64,000 nt of DNA. Origin: CADEFQ01 sp050249415 (GTDB lineage: Bacteria > Pseudomonadota > Gammaproteobacteria > Steroidobacterales > Steroidobacteraceae). Shown here in pieces: positions 1 to 8,662 of the stretch. A program made the translations under genes and the position numbers. Each line of letters begins with the position of its first letter. Position 1 is the stretch's first letter. The stretch lies in contig JBFWQO010000013.1 of the NCBI GenBank assembly GCA_050249415.1, forward strand, positions 49,448 through 113,447. Direction: 5' to 3'. The notes beneath the pieces were generated by a model. The model worked only from the letters and a program-made list of their open reading frames with translations, did not search any database and had not been told where the DNA came from.

Positions 1-1
1 A

Positions 2-1180
2 ATCGTGCTCGCGCTCGCGGCCGCCGCGGGTGGCTTTATCTGGTGGAGCCAGACGCGTGAGCTGCCCGCGCCCGACACGGCGACCGCCGGCGATCGCAAG
101 GTTCTCTACTGGTACGACCCGATGGTGCCCGACCAGCATTTCGACCGCCCCGGCAAGTCGCCGTTCATGGACATGCAGCTGCTGCCGAGATATGCGGATG
201 AGGTCACGGCGACCGGCGTTGCCGTGTCGCCGGTGACTCAGGCGAGTCTCGGCATACGGACCGTCGCGGTGGAAATGGGCCGCCTGGACGGCGAGATCAC
301 GGTGCCTGGCGTGATCGCATGGGACCTGCGGCTCGAGCGGGTCGTCAGCGCGCGGACCGATTTGATCGTCGATCAGCTCTATATCAAGGCGCCGTTCGCG
401 ACGGTGCGGCACGGCGAACCGCTCGCACGGGTGATCGCCCCGGCGTGGAGCAGCGCGCTGGCCGAAGCGCAAGCCATCGCGCTGGCCGATACGGCCGGCG
501 AGCGCGAACTCGCGGCGGCGGCTACGGCGCGACTGCGCGCGCTCGGCATCCCGGATGGCACACGCCTCGACGCCGGCGGGCGCATCGTGCTGACCGCGCC
601 CGTGCCGGGCGTCGTCAGCGAGATCGCGGTCCGGGAAGGCGAAGCCGCAGCGGCCGACGCGATCCTGTTTCGCATCAACGGTACGCGAACCGTCTGGCTG
701 CAGGCGGCCCTGCCGCAGGCCGATGCCGCGGGCATCACGGCCGGGACGCCGGCCATTGCCGAGGTGGAGGGCGTGCCGCGACGCATCGAGGGACGCATCG
801 AGGCCCTGTTGCCGCAGATCGATCCGTCGAGCCGCACGCAGGCCGCGCGGGTGGTGCTCGACAATGAAGACGGCCTGCTCGCCGCGGGGCAGCTGGCGCG
901 CGTCGGCCTGCAGGCGGGCGCGCGCGACGCGCAGTGGCTCGTCCCGACCGATGCCGTGATCGGCAGCGGCGCGCGCGCGCACGTGATCGTGCGCCACGGC
1001 GATACGCACTTCGCACCAGTGGCCGTGCACACGGGCGAGAGCCGCGGTGGCCGGACGGAGATCCTGCACGGGCTCGGGGGCGGTGAGCAGGTCGTCGCGT
1101 CGGGGCAGTTCCTGCTCGACTCGGAAGCGAGCCTCTCGGGCGCGCTCGAGCGCCTCGGCAACCACGGGTCGCACCGGTGA
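2..1180 (+). CDS. cusB: CusB-type periplasmic adaptor of a Cu/Ag RND efflux pump (5' end cut)
   Basis: Periplasmic membrane-fusion subunit that links an inner-membrane RND pump to the outer-membrane channel and hands over metal. The frame is open to the window edge, so a few N-terminal residues are missing; the GTG at 5 lies inside the signal anchor. After the anchor comes a heavy-metal-binding domain (YWYDPM, then KSPFMDM, about residues 33-62) like the one in E. coli CusB, with Met residues suited to Cu(I)/Ag(I). The barrel-sandwich and beta-barrel regions follow. The stop overlaps the GTG start of cusA (GTGA), so the two are translationally coupled. The outer-membrane partner (cusC type) is not in the window and may lie upstream. 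Confidence 0.9.
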   Translation: MVLALAAAAGGFIWWSQTRELPAPDTATAGDRKVLYWYDPMVPDQHFDRPGKSPFMDMQLLPRYADEVTATGVAVSPVTQASLGIRTVAVEMGRLDGEITVPGVIAWDLRLERVVSARTDLIVDQLYIKAPFATVRHGEPLARVIAPAWSSALAEAQAIALADTAGERELAAAATARLRALGIPDGTRLDAGGRIVLTAPVPGVVSEIAVREGEAAAADAILFRINGTRTVWLQAALPQADAAGITAGTPAIAEVEGVPRRIEGRIEALLPQIDPSSRTQAARVVLDNEDGLLAAGQLARVGLQAGARDAQWLVPTDAVIGSGARAHVIVRHGDTHFAPVAVHTGESRGGRTEILHGLGGGEQVVASGQFLLDSEASLSGALERLGNHGSHR

Positions 1181-4100
1181 TCGCGCGCATCATCGCCGCG
1201 GCGATCGCGCATCGCGTCGTCGTGATCGTCGCCGCGCTCGGCATTGCGGCATGGGGCGCCTGGGCGCTCGTGCGCGCGCCGCTCGACGCTCTGCCGGATC
1301 TCTCCGACACGCAGGTCGTCATACGCACGGAATGGCCGGGACAGGCGCCGCGCATCGTCGAAGACCAGGTGACCTACCCGCTGTCGACCACGATGCTGTC
1401 CGTGCCGGGCGTCAAGGCCGTGCGCGGCTTTTCGTTCTTCGGCGATTCGTTCGTGTATGTGCTCTTCGACGACGACACGGATCTCTACTGGGCGCGCTCG
1501 CGGGTGCTCGAGTACCTGAGCCAGGTGCGCGATCGCCTGCCCGCCGCGGTGACGCCCGCGCTCGGGCCCGATGCCACCGGCGTCGGCTGGATCTACGAAT
1601 ACGCACTGGTCGATCGCGGCGGCCAGCACGATCCTGGCGAGCTGCGTGCCCTGCAGGACTGGTTCCTGCGCTACGAACTCAAGACGGTGCCGAATGTCGC
1701 CGAGGTCGCGACGGTCGGGGGCATGGTGCAGGGCTGGCAGGTCGTGCCCGACCCGGTGGCACTCGCCACTCGCGGCGTGACGGTGGCGCAATTGATCGAT
1801 GCGATCCGCGCGGCCAACGGGGCGACCGGCGGGTCGGTGATCGAGCGGGCCGAGGCCGAGATCATGGTGCGCAGCGAAGGGTACCTGCGCACTCGCGCGG
1901 ACCTCGAACGGGTGCCCGTCGCGCCGGGCGCGGGCGCTGTGCCGGTCCTGCTGCGCGACGTTGCGCTCGTCCAGCGCGGCCCGATCCTGCGCCGGGGGAT
2001 CGCCGAACTCGACGGCGAGGGCGAGGTCGTCGGCGGTGTGGTCGTCCTGCGCTCCGGCAAGAATGCGCTCGATGCGATCGCGGCGGTCAAGGCACGCCTT
2101 GCGAGCCTGAAGGGGAGCCTGCCCGCGGGAGTCGAAGTCGTGACGGTCTATGACCGGTCCGGGCTGATCCTCGAAGCGGTGCGCAACCTCGCGCGCAAGC
2201 TCGCCGAGGAGTTCTTCGTCGTGGCGCTCGTCTGCGCGCTGTTCCTCTGGCATGCACGCTCCGCGCTCGTCGCGGTCGTCACGCTGCCGCTCGGCATCCT
2301 CGCCGCGTTCATCGTGATGCACTTCCAGGGCATCAGCGCGAACCTGCTGTCGCTCGGCGGGATTGCGATCGCGATCGGGGCCATGGTCGACGCCGCCGTC
2401 GTGATGATCGAGAACGCGCACAAGCACCTCGAGCAGTTCGAGGAACGCCATGGACGCGCGCCGCGTGACGCCGAGCGCTGGGAGATTGCGCGTGTCGCCG
2501 CGACCGAGGTCGGGCCGGCGCTGTTCGTGAGCCTGTGCGTGATCACGCTGTCGTTCGTCCCCGTGTTTGCGCTCGAGGCACAGGAGGGCCGGCTCTTCGC
2601 GCCACTCGCGTACACGAAGACCTGGGCCATGGCCGCGGCCGCCGTGCTCGCCGTGACGCTGATTCCGGTGCTGATCGGGTCGCTGATCCGCGGCCACATC
2701 CGCCCCGAGCGGGACAATCCGCTGAACCGCTGGCTGATCGCGGGTTACCGGCCGGTGCTGGAAGCGGTACTGCGACGCCCGCGCGCGACCCTCGCGCTCG
2801 CCTTCGGCGTGCTGCTGCTGTCCCTCGTGCCGCTGTCGCGGCTCGGCAGCGAGTTCCTGCCGATGATCGACGAGGGCACGCTGCTCTACATGCCGACGGC
2901 CCTGCCGGGCCTGTCGGCGGGCAAGGCCGCGGAACTGCTCGGCCAGACCGATCGCATGATCCGCTCCGTTCCCGAAGTGGCGCACGTCTTCGGCAAGGCC
3001 GGGCGCGCGGAAACCGCGACCGATCCGGCCCCGCTCGAGATGTTCGAGACCACGGTGACGTTCAAGCCGCGCAGCGAGTGGCGCCCCGGCATGACCCCCG
3101 CGAAACTGCGCGCGGAGCTCGATGCAGCGGTGCGCGTGCCGGGGCTGACGAATCTCTGGGTGCCGCCGATCCGCAACCGCATCGACATGCTCGCCACCGG
3201 CATCAAGAGTCCGATCGGGATCAAGGTCACCGGGCCCGACATCGCGGAACTCGCGCGCCTCGGTGACGCGATCGAAGCGGTTGCGCGCACCGTGCCAGGC
3301 GTGGATTCGGCGCTCGCCGAGCGGGCCGAGGGCGGGCGTTACCTCGATATCCGCGTCGATCGGGTTCGTGCCGCACGGTTCGGCCTGACGCAGGCCGACC
3401 TGCAGGAACTCATCGCCACCGCGGTCGGCGGGGAGCCGGTGACGCAGACCATCGAGGGCAGGGAGCGTTACCCGGTCATCGTGCGCTATCCGCGTCCGAT
3501 ACGCGACTCGGTCGAGGCGCTCGGACGGCTGCCGATCGTCGCACCCGGTGGCGCGCAGCTGACGCTCGCGCAGGTTGCCGACATCACGGAGAGCACCGGA
3601 CCCCCGATGTACAAGAGCGACAACGGCCGGCTCGCGAGCTATGTCTATGTCGATGTCGCGGGCCGGGACCTCGGCTCGGTCGTCGCGGACCTGAAGGACG
3701 CGACCGCGCGCGAAGTGGCGCTGCCGGCGGGCTACTCGATCGCATGGTCGGGCCAGTTCGAGTATCTCGCGCGCACCCGGGAGCGCCTGCGGCTCGTGGT
3801 GCCGGTCGTGCTCGCGATCATCTTCGCGCTCATCTGCGTGGTATTTCGCCGCGTCTCCGAGGCCGCGATCATCATGCTGTCGTTGCCGCTCGCGCTCGTG
3901 GGCGGCCTCGCGCTCGTGTGGCTGCTCGGGCACGCGATATCCGTGGCCTCGCTGATCGGCTTCATCGCGCTCGCGGGTGTGGCGGCCGAGTTCGGCATCA
4001 TCATGCTGCTGTACCTGCGACAGGCCTGGGAACGCACGCTCGACGCGCACCCCGACGCCGGCCTCGCGGAACTCGACGCTGCGATCCGCGAGGGCGCGGT

Positions 4101-4320
4101 GCAGCGCGTGCGGCCGAAAGCCATGACGGTTGCGGTCATCATCGCCGGTCTCCTGCCGATCCTGCTCGGGGGCGGCGCGGGCTCGGAGGTGATGCAGCGG
4201 ATTGCCGCGCCGATGGTCGGCGGCATGCTGAGCGCGCCGCTCCTGTCGATGATCGTGATCCCCGCCGCGTATCGGCTGCTGCGCGGGCGGGGGCTCGCGC
4301 GTCCTGCGATTCAGCGATAG
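1177..4320 (+). CDS. cusA: CusA-type RND heavy-metal efflux pump
   Basis: Inner-membrane proton-driven RND pump of 1047 residues, the usual length for the heavy-metal subfamily. The TM4 region GAMVDAAVVMIENAHKHLE carries the acidic proton-relay residues. The stretches PLEMFETT and RIDMLATGIKSPIGIKV match the Met-containing metal path of CusA rather than CzcA, so monovalent copper or silver is the likely substrate. It starts with GTG overlapping the cusB stop by 4 bp. It ends 10 bp inside the 3' end of the convergent DUF420 gene. A 1515-codon antisense reading frame over this gene is a by-product of GC-rich codon use. Confidence 0.93.
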   Translation: MIARIIAAAIAHRVVVIVAALGIAAWGAWALVRAPLDALPDLSDTQVVIRTEWPGQAPRIVEDQVTYPLSTTMLSVPGVKAVRGFSFFGDSFVYVLFDDDTDLYWARSRVLEYLSQVRDRLPAAVTPALGPDATGVGWIYEYALVDRGGQHDPGELRALQDWFLRYELKTVPNVAEVATVGGMVQGWQVVPDPVALATRGVTVAQLIDAIRAANGATGGSVIERAEAEIMVRSEGYLRTRADLERVPVAPGAGAVPVLLRDVALVQRGPILRRGIAELDGEGEVVGGVVVLRSGKNALDAIAAVKARLASLKGSLPAGVEVVTVYDRSGLILEAVRNLARKLAEEFFVVALVCALFLWHARSALVAVVTLPLGILAAFIVMHFQGISANLLSLGGIAIAIGAMVDAAVVMIENAHKHLEQFEERHGRAPRDAERWEIARVAATEVGPALFVSLCVITLSFVPVFALEAQEGRLFAPLAYTKTWAMAAAAVLAVTLIPVLIGSLIRGHIRPERDNPLNRWLIAGYRPVLEAVLRRPRATLALAFGVLLLSLVPLSRLGSEFLPMIDEGTLLYMPTALPGLSAGKAAELLGQTDRMIRSVPEVAHVFGKAGRAETATDPAPLEMFETTVTFKPRSEWRPGMTPAKLRAELDAAVRVPGLTNLWVPPIRNRIDMLATGIKSPIGIKVTGPDIAELARLGDAIEAVARTVPGVDSALAERAEGGRYLDIRVDRVRAARFGLTQADLQELIATAVGGEPVTQTIEGRERYPVIVRYPRPIRDSVEALGRLPIVAPGGAQLTLAQVADITESTGPPMYKSDNGRLASYVYVDVAGRDLGSVVADLKDATAREVALPAGYSIAWSGQFEYLARTRERLRLVVPVVLAIIFALICVVFRRVSEAAIIMLSLPLALVGGLALVWLLGHAISVASLIGFIALAGVAAEFGIIMLLYLRQAWERTLDAHPDAGLAELDAAIREGAVQRVRPKAMTVAVIIAGLLPILLGGGAGSEVMQRIAAPMVGGMLSAPLLSMIVIPAAYRLLRGRGLARPAIQR

Positions 4321-4733
4321 ATCTGGTAGAGCATCAGGTACACGACGACGCCCGACACGGATACGTAGATCCACACCGGCCAGGTCCAGCGGGCCCAGCG
4401 CCGGTGGCGGCGCTCGTCGCGGCGCAGGCCGCGCCAGAAGGTCGTGAGCACGAGCGGGATTGCAATGGCGGCCGTGACGACGTGGCTCACGAGCAGCGCG
4501 TAGTACGCCGGGCGGATCCAGCCCTCGCCGCGAAAGACGAAGATCGGCGCGGACAGGTGGTAGGTGATGTAGCCGGCGAGGAAGAGGGTCGAGACCCCGA
4601 CCGCCGCGATCATCGTCGCGCGATGCGCCTCGACGCGACGGCGGGCGATGTGCACGCGGCCCACCAGCAGCAACACGCTGGCGGCCGCATTGAGGGTCGC
4701 GTTGATGTGCGGCAGGAGGGCGGCGATGTCCAT
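4311..4733 (-). CDS. DUF420 four-TM membrane protein
   Basis: A 140-residue integral membrane protein with four hydrophobic segments and conserved-looking His residues (LPHINATLN, YITYHLS, LLVSHVV). It matches the DUF420 family, often encoded beside cytochrome oxidase genes and linked to oxidase maturation (CtaM-like). The start is taken at the ATG of MDIAALLPHINA because this begins the family domain; the longer frame to 4805 adds 24 non-family residues and would run through the FNR-like box. It is divergent from the respiratory operon and shares its control region. Confidence 0.8.
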   Translation of the reverse strand: MDIAALLPHINATLNAAASVLLLVGRVHIARRRVEAHRATMIAAVGVSTLFLAGYITYHLSAPIFVFRGEGWIRPAYYALLVSHVVTAAIAIPLVLTTFWRGLRRDERRHRRWARWTWPVWIYVSVSGVVVYLMLYQIYR

Positions 4734-4784
4734 CGATTCGCCGCCATCGTAGCGGCATTGCCGGCGCCCGCAAACCGGCGAACG

Positions 4785-4800
4785 CTTGACCAAGGTCAAG
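4785..4800. promoter_or_regulatory. FNR/NNR-type palindromic operator
   Basis: The palindrome CTTGACCAAGGTCAAG contains TTGAC-N4-GTCAA, the core recognised by CRP/FNR-family regulators such as FNR/Anr and the NO-responsive NNR/DNR group. Its centre (4792.5) lies about 41.5 bp before a plausible start near 4834, with a -10-like TAGGAA at 4820-4825, which is class II activator geometry. It sits between the divergent DUF420 gene and the respiratory operon. Half-sites are perfect. Which regulator binds cannot be told from the site. Confidence 0.72.
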
Positions 4801-4819
4801 GACAAACCGGCGACGCTGG

Positions 4820-4834
4820 TAGGAAACTGCCGCT
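4820..4834 (+). promoter_or_regulatory. candidate -10 and start of the respiratory operon
   Basis: TAGGAA at 4820-4825 lies at the distance expected for a -10 element driven by a regulator bound at 4785-4800. No clear -35 is present, which is normal for class II FNR promoters. This is inference from spacing only. Confidence 0.4.
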
Positions 4835-4864
4835 CGCGCGCAGCCGCGCGTCCCGGGGGGCAAC

Positions 4865-5023
4865 ATGAGCGACCAGCCGAACGACGACGACGACAAGATC
4901 CCGCTGATGCAGCGCCTGCTCGACAACCCGTTCCTGCTGCTGTTCCTGGGCGTGCTGATCCCGATGGTGCTCTACATCCTGTGGGGCGTGATCGACATCC
5001 TCACCATCCCGGCCGCGAAGTAA
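4865..5023 (+). CDS. small single-TM protein, probable accessory subunit of the heme-copper enzyme
   Basis: A 52-residue ORF starting MSDQPNDDDDKIPLM. It has an acidic N-terminus, one hydrophobic helix (LLLFLGVLIPMVLYILWGVIDIL) and a short tail ending PAAK. The ATG lies 8 nt after a GGGGGG run that can act as ribosome site, and the stop is 20 bp before the subunit II gene. Size, topology and position recall the small helix subunit IIa of ba3-type oxidases. No catalytic residues are seen. It is easily missed because it is so short. Confidence 0.7.
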   Translation: MSDQPNDDDDKIPLMQRLLDNPFLLLFLGVLIPMVLYILWGVIDILTIPAAK

Positions 5024-5043
5024 CCTCCTTCGGGGACAAAAAA

Positions 5044-5583
5044 ATGACTGCAATTCTGCCGCCTGCCGAACGACTGTGGTGGAAGCATCCGCTGGACCGG
5101 GTGGAAGGCACCTGGATCGCGATCGCTTTCGTCTGGTGCATGGTCATGTTCTTCATGATGATCTACTGGCATATCAACGGCCGCCAGAACCTCTCGACGG
5201 AGACCTACAAGGCGTCGCCGGAGTCATTCCAGGCGCGGGCCGAGGCGTGGGCCAGCCAGTACACCGTCCGCGTCGACGAGACGACGGGCAATCCGGTCGT
5301 GGCCCCGCCCGCCGGGGGCGATGCCTACCTGATCGCGCGCCTGTGGAGCTTCTGGCCGACGCTCGAACTCGAGAAGGGCAAGACCTACCGGCTGCACCTG
5401 TACGCGATGGACTATAACCACGGGTTCTCGCTGCAGCCGTCCAACATCAACATCCAGGTCGTGCCGGGCTACGAGCACGTCGTGACGGTGACGCCGAACC
5501 AGAGCGGCACCTATTCGGTGGTCTGCAACGAATTCTGCGGTATCGGCCATCACACGATGGTCGGCACCCTCTACGTGAAGTGA
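5044..5583 (+). CDS. heme-copper oxidase/NO reductase subunit II with CuA site
   Basis: A 179-residue membrane-anchored cupredoxin. One N-terminal TM helix (about 24-43) is followed by the periplasmic domain. All CuA ligands are present: His in DYNHGF, then C161-x-E163-x-C165-x3-H169-x2-M172. It therefore accepts electrons from a soluble or membrane cytochrome c or cupredoxin. The short length with a single TM helix is typical of ba3-type (B-family) enzymes. The ATG at 5044 is chosen because the frame upstream carries no family sequence. It is the second gene of the operon. Confidence 0.9.
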   Translation: MTAILPPAERLWWKHPLDRVEGTWIAIAFVWCMVMFFMMIYWHINGRQNLSTETYKASPESFQARAEAWASQYTVRVDETTGNPVVAPPAGGDAYLIARLWSFWPTLELEKGKTYRLHLYAMDYNHGFSLQPSNINIQVVPGYEHVVTVTPNQSGTYSVVCNEFCGIGHHTMVGTLYVK

Positions 5584-5597
5584 CGGAGATCGCGGCG

Positions 5598-7298
5598 ATG
5601 GCAACCATGACAAGCTACCGTACCTGTTCGATCTCCGGGCTGCAGTTCGAGAGCCGGGCGGAGAAACTCATCGCCGCCAATGCGGTCGCCGGCGTCGTGT
5701 TCCTGCTGATCGGCGGCCTGCTCGCGCTCGGGGTCGCGCTGACGCGCTGGCCGTCGGTGCACTGGCTGCAGGCCGACAGGTTCTACCAGGTGCTGACGGC
5801 CCACGGCCTCAACATGCTGATCTTCTGGATGATCTTCTTCGAGATCGCCCTGCTGTATTTCTGCGCATCCACGTTGCTGCGCTGCCGGATCGCGGCGCCG
5901 AAAACCGCGTGGCTCGGATTCGCCCTGATGGTGATCGGCGCCGTGATGAACAACGTCGCGGTCTACGAAGGCGCCTCGAGCGTCATGATGACCTCGTACG
6001 TACCGATGCCGGCGACGCCGTCCTTTTACCTCGGCCTCGTGCTGTTCGCCGTGGGGGCGCTCATCGGTTGCTTCGTGTTCTTCGGCACACTGGTCGTCGC
6101 CAAGCGCGACAAGACCTACCAGGGTTCGGTGCCGCTCGTCACTTTCGGTGCGATCACCGCGGCGATCATCGCGGTATTCACCATCGCCTCCGGCGCCATC
6201 ATCCTCGTGCCGACGTGGCTGTGGTCGATCGGCGTCGTCAAGGAAGTGGACCCGCTGATCTACCGGCTCGTCTGGTGGGGGCTCGGCCATTCCTCGCAGC
6301 AGATCAACGTCGCGGCGCAGATCTCGGTGTGGTACCTGGTGGCCGCCGTGGCGTTCGGCGCGAAGCCGATGTCCGAGCGGGTGAGCCGCGGGGCGTTCCT
6401 CCTATATATCCTCTTCCTGCAGCTCGCGAGCGCGCACCACCTGCTCGCCGACCCGGGCGTCTCGACCAACTGGAAGGTGCTCAATACCAGCTACTTCATG
6501 TATTTCGCGGTGCTCGCGTCCATGATCCACGGGCTCACGGTACCGGGTGCCATGGAAGTGGCGCAGCGCCAGAAGGGTTACACACGCGGGCTGTTCGAGT
6601 GGCTGCGGCGCGCGCCGTGGGGCAACCCGACCTTCTCGGGCGTGTTCATCTCGATCATCGGCTTCGGCTTCCTCGGCGGCATCTCGGGCGTGATGATGGG
6701 TACCGAGCAGCTGAACATGATCATCCACAACACGATCTACGTGCCGGGGCATTTCCATGCGACGGTCGTGGTCGGAACCACGCTGACCTTCATGGCGCTG
6801 ACTTACTACCTGCTGCCGGTGCTGTTCAAGCGTGAGGTCATCAATCCGGGCCTCGCGCGGCTGCAGCCGTACCTGTTCGGCCTCGCGATGTATGTCTTCT
6901 GCCTCGTGATGATGGGCGCGGGCACACTCGGCGTGCCGCGGCGGCACTGGGATCTCGGCTTCGGCGGCATGCCGGGCGCCTACGAGTGGCCGGGCGCGGC
7001 GTATCTGATGATGGGCCTCGTCGGAATCTCCGGTGTCGTCGCGATCATCGGCGGGGCGCTCTACATCTACCTCACCGTGGGCACGCTCCTGTGGGGCAAG
7101 CGCGTCGGGGTCGCGGCGAGCAGCCCGAAGCCGACGCCGATTCCGCCCACGGCGCCGACGCTCGCGGCGCAGAGTTACGGATCACTGGGATTCGCGGCCC
7201 CGGGCACCTTCGTGCTGGCGATGGTGTTCCTCGTGGCGTTCGTCCTGTACTACTTCGTGAACTGGAAATACCTCTCGACGCTGTGGGGCTTGAGCTGA
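5598..7298 (+). CDS. B-family heme-copper subunit I with Gln in place of the active-site Tyr
   Basis: Catalytic membrane subunit of 566 residues. All six canonical His ligands are present: His in TAHGLNM (low-spin heme), H231 in WWGLGHSSQQ (CuB/FeB), H280-H281 in SAHHLLADPG, and H385/H387 in VPGHFHATV. In oxygen reductases of the A and B families the residue four after the first CuB ligand is the cross-linked Tyr; here it is Gln235. Several NO reductase groups derived from B-family enzymes also lost this Tyr, so a CuA-type NO reductase is a serious alternative to an oxidase. ATG 5598 has GGAG 9 nt before it; the GTG at 5580 would overlap the previous stop. Confidence 0.88.
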   Translation: MATMTSYRTCSISGLQFESRAEKLIAANAVAGVVFLLIGGLLALGVALTRWPSVHWLQADRFYQVLTAHGLNMLIFWMIFFEIALLYFCASTLLRCRIAAPKTAWLGFALMVIGAVMNNVAVYEGASSVMMTSYVPMPATPSFYLGLVLFAVGALIGCFVFFGTLVVAKRDKTYQGSVPLVTFGAITAAIIAVFTIASGAIILVPTWLWSIGVVKEVDPLIYRLVWWGLGHSSQQINVAAQISVWYLVAAVAFGAKPMSERVSRGAFLLYILFLQLASAHHLLADPGVSTNWKVLNTSYFMYFAVLASMIHGLTVPGAMEVAQRQKGYTRGLFEWLRRAPWGNPTFSGVFISIIGFGFLGGISGVMMGTEQLNMIIHNTIYVPGHFHATVVVGTTLTFMALTYYLLPVLFKREVINPGLARLQPYLFGLAMYVFCLVMMGAGTLGVPRRHWDLGFGGMPGAYEWPGAAYLMMGLVGISGVVAIIGGALYIYLTVGTLLWGKRVGVAASSPKPTPIPPTAPTLAAQSYGSLGFAAPGTFVLAMVFLVAFVLYYFVNWKYLSTLWGLS

Positions 7299-7300
7299 TC

Positions 7301-8128
7301 ATGCGATGGCGGTTGCACGCAATCGCCATCCTGCTGACGGTGGCTGCGGTGGCACGGGCGGAACCCCCGGCGGGGTACCAGCCGGCCGCGCTCGATCCGC
7401 AGGCGGTGTTCGCGGCGAGTCGCGCGGCGGTCGGCAATGTCCCGGGCGACTATCGCATGCGCGATCGCCGGGAACGCGAGGTGGGCTTCGGCGACTACCG
7501 GGGCAAGCCGTTGCTGGTGAATTTCGTCTACACGGGATGCTTCGAGGTGTGCCCGAACAGCACGCTCGCGCTGCGCAATGCCGTCAATGCGATGCGGGCG
7601 CGCTTCGGCACCGACCAGTTCCGTGTCCTCAGCATCGGCTTCGACCAGCCGACCGACTCGCCGGCGGCGATGCGCAGCTACGCGTCGCAGCGGCGTATCG
7701 ACGATGCGAACTGGGAGTTCGTGAGTCCGCGCCGTGAGGACGTGGCGGAGCTCGCGCGCGATTTCGGATTCACGTTCGTCGCGACGCCGCGCGGCTTCGA
7801 CCACACCCTGCAGGTCAGCATCGTCGACGCCCAGGGCCGGATCCAGCGACAGGTCGTCGGCGACACGTTCAACGCGGCCTCCCTCGGGGAGCCCCTCAGG
7901 CAACTGATCGCCGGCCGGATCCTCGGGGACACGACGACACTCGCCGACCTGCTCGATCGCGTGCGCATCCTGTGCTCGGTCTACGATCCGGAGACCGGCC
8001 AGTATCGGGTGAGCTACGCGCTTTACATCGAGATCGCCGGCGGCCTCACCTTCATCGTCGCGATGTTCTGGTTTGCGATCGCGGAGTGGCGCAAGGCGCG
8101 CATGGCGCGCCGGCGCGCCGCGCACTGA
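7301..8128 (+). CDS. SCO/SenC-family copper chaperone-like thioredoxin-fold protein
   Basis: Periplasmic protein of 275 residues with an N-terminal signal (MRWRLHAIAILLTVAAVARA). The SCO motif TGCFEVCPNS (CxxxCP) is present, with the later His in GFDHTLQ, the set used to bind copper and deliver it to CuA sites. An added C-terminal TM helix (about 240-265) tethers it to the membrane, which is unusual for a SCO that already has an N-terminal signal. It starts 2 bp after the subunit I stop, consistent with a role in assembling the CuA centre of this operon's enzyme. Confidence 0.88.
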   Translation: MRWRLHAIAILLTVAAVARAEPPAGYQPAALDPQAVFAASRAAVGNVPGDYRMRDRREREVGFGDYRGKPLLVNFVYTGCFEVCPNSTLALRNAVNAMRARFGTDQFRVLSIGFDQPTDSPAAMRSYASQRRIDDANWEFVSPRREDVAELARDFGFTFVATPRGFDHTLQVSIVDAQGRIQRQVVGDTFNAASLGEPLRQLIAGRILGDTTTLADLLDRVRILCSVYDPETGQYRVSYALYIEIAGGLTFIVAMFWFAIAEWRKARMARRRAAH

Positions 8129-8134
8129 TCCGCC

Positions 8135-8662
8135 ATGGCTGCCACGTCCGCCGGAAACAAACCGCGAGCCGCGGCCCTGATCGGCCAGGTCGTGCTGTAC
8201 GCGGCGCTGGCGGGTGTCATCGCCGTCTTTTCCCGTTGGCCGAGCTACCGGCAGATCGGGCCCGGGGAGTCGTTGATCAAGTTGAGCATCGTGCACGAGA
8301 CGCAGCACGTGACGGCCTGCCGCAAGCGCACGCCCGAAGAACTGGCGAAGCTGCCGCCGAACATGCGCGCGCCGATGAGCTGCCCGCGCGAGCGCGCACC
8401 GCTCACCGCCGAAGTGGATCTCGACGGCGAGCCCGTGGTACGCGGGACGGCCCGGCCTTCGGGCCTCGCACGCGACGGGCGTGCGCTGCTCTACCACCGC
8501 CTGGTCACGACCGCCGGCAGCCACGAGATCGCGGTCCGTGTGCGTGACAGCGCGGACACCCATGGCTTCGATTACGAGCGCGAGGAGAAGATCACTTTGC
8601 AGCCGGCACAGATCCTGGTCATCGACCTGGCGCCCGCGCGGCGCGAGATCACCTTCCGATGA
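8135..8662 (+). CDS. membrane-anchored protein of unknown function in the respiratory operon
   Basis: Not recognised. The 175-residue product has one N-terminal TM helix (about 17-33), then a periplasmic part. It contains two Cys (HVTACRKRT and PMSCPRE), conserved-looking His (IVHETQH) and a C-terminal beta-rich stretch. It starts 6 bp after the SCO stop, and its own stop overlaps the next ATG by 4 bp, so it is made with the heme-copper proteins. A role as an assembly factor or third subunit is inferred from position only. Confidence 0.72.
   Translation: MAATSAGNKPRAAALIGQVVLYAALAGVIAVFSRWPSYRQIGPGESLIKLSIVHETQHVTACRKRTPEELAKLPPNMRAPMSCPRERAPLTAEVDLDGEPVVRGTARPSGLARDGRALLYHRLVTTAGSHEIAVRVRDSADTHGFDYEREEKITLQPAQILVIDLAPARREITFR

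Noticed and set aside
379..4926. 1515-codon open frame on the minus strand
   Set aside because: Lies antisense to cusB/cusA, low-complexity Arg/Asp/His-rich product without domains; a GC-codon shadow.
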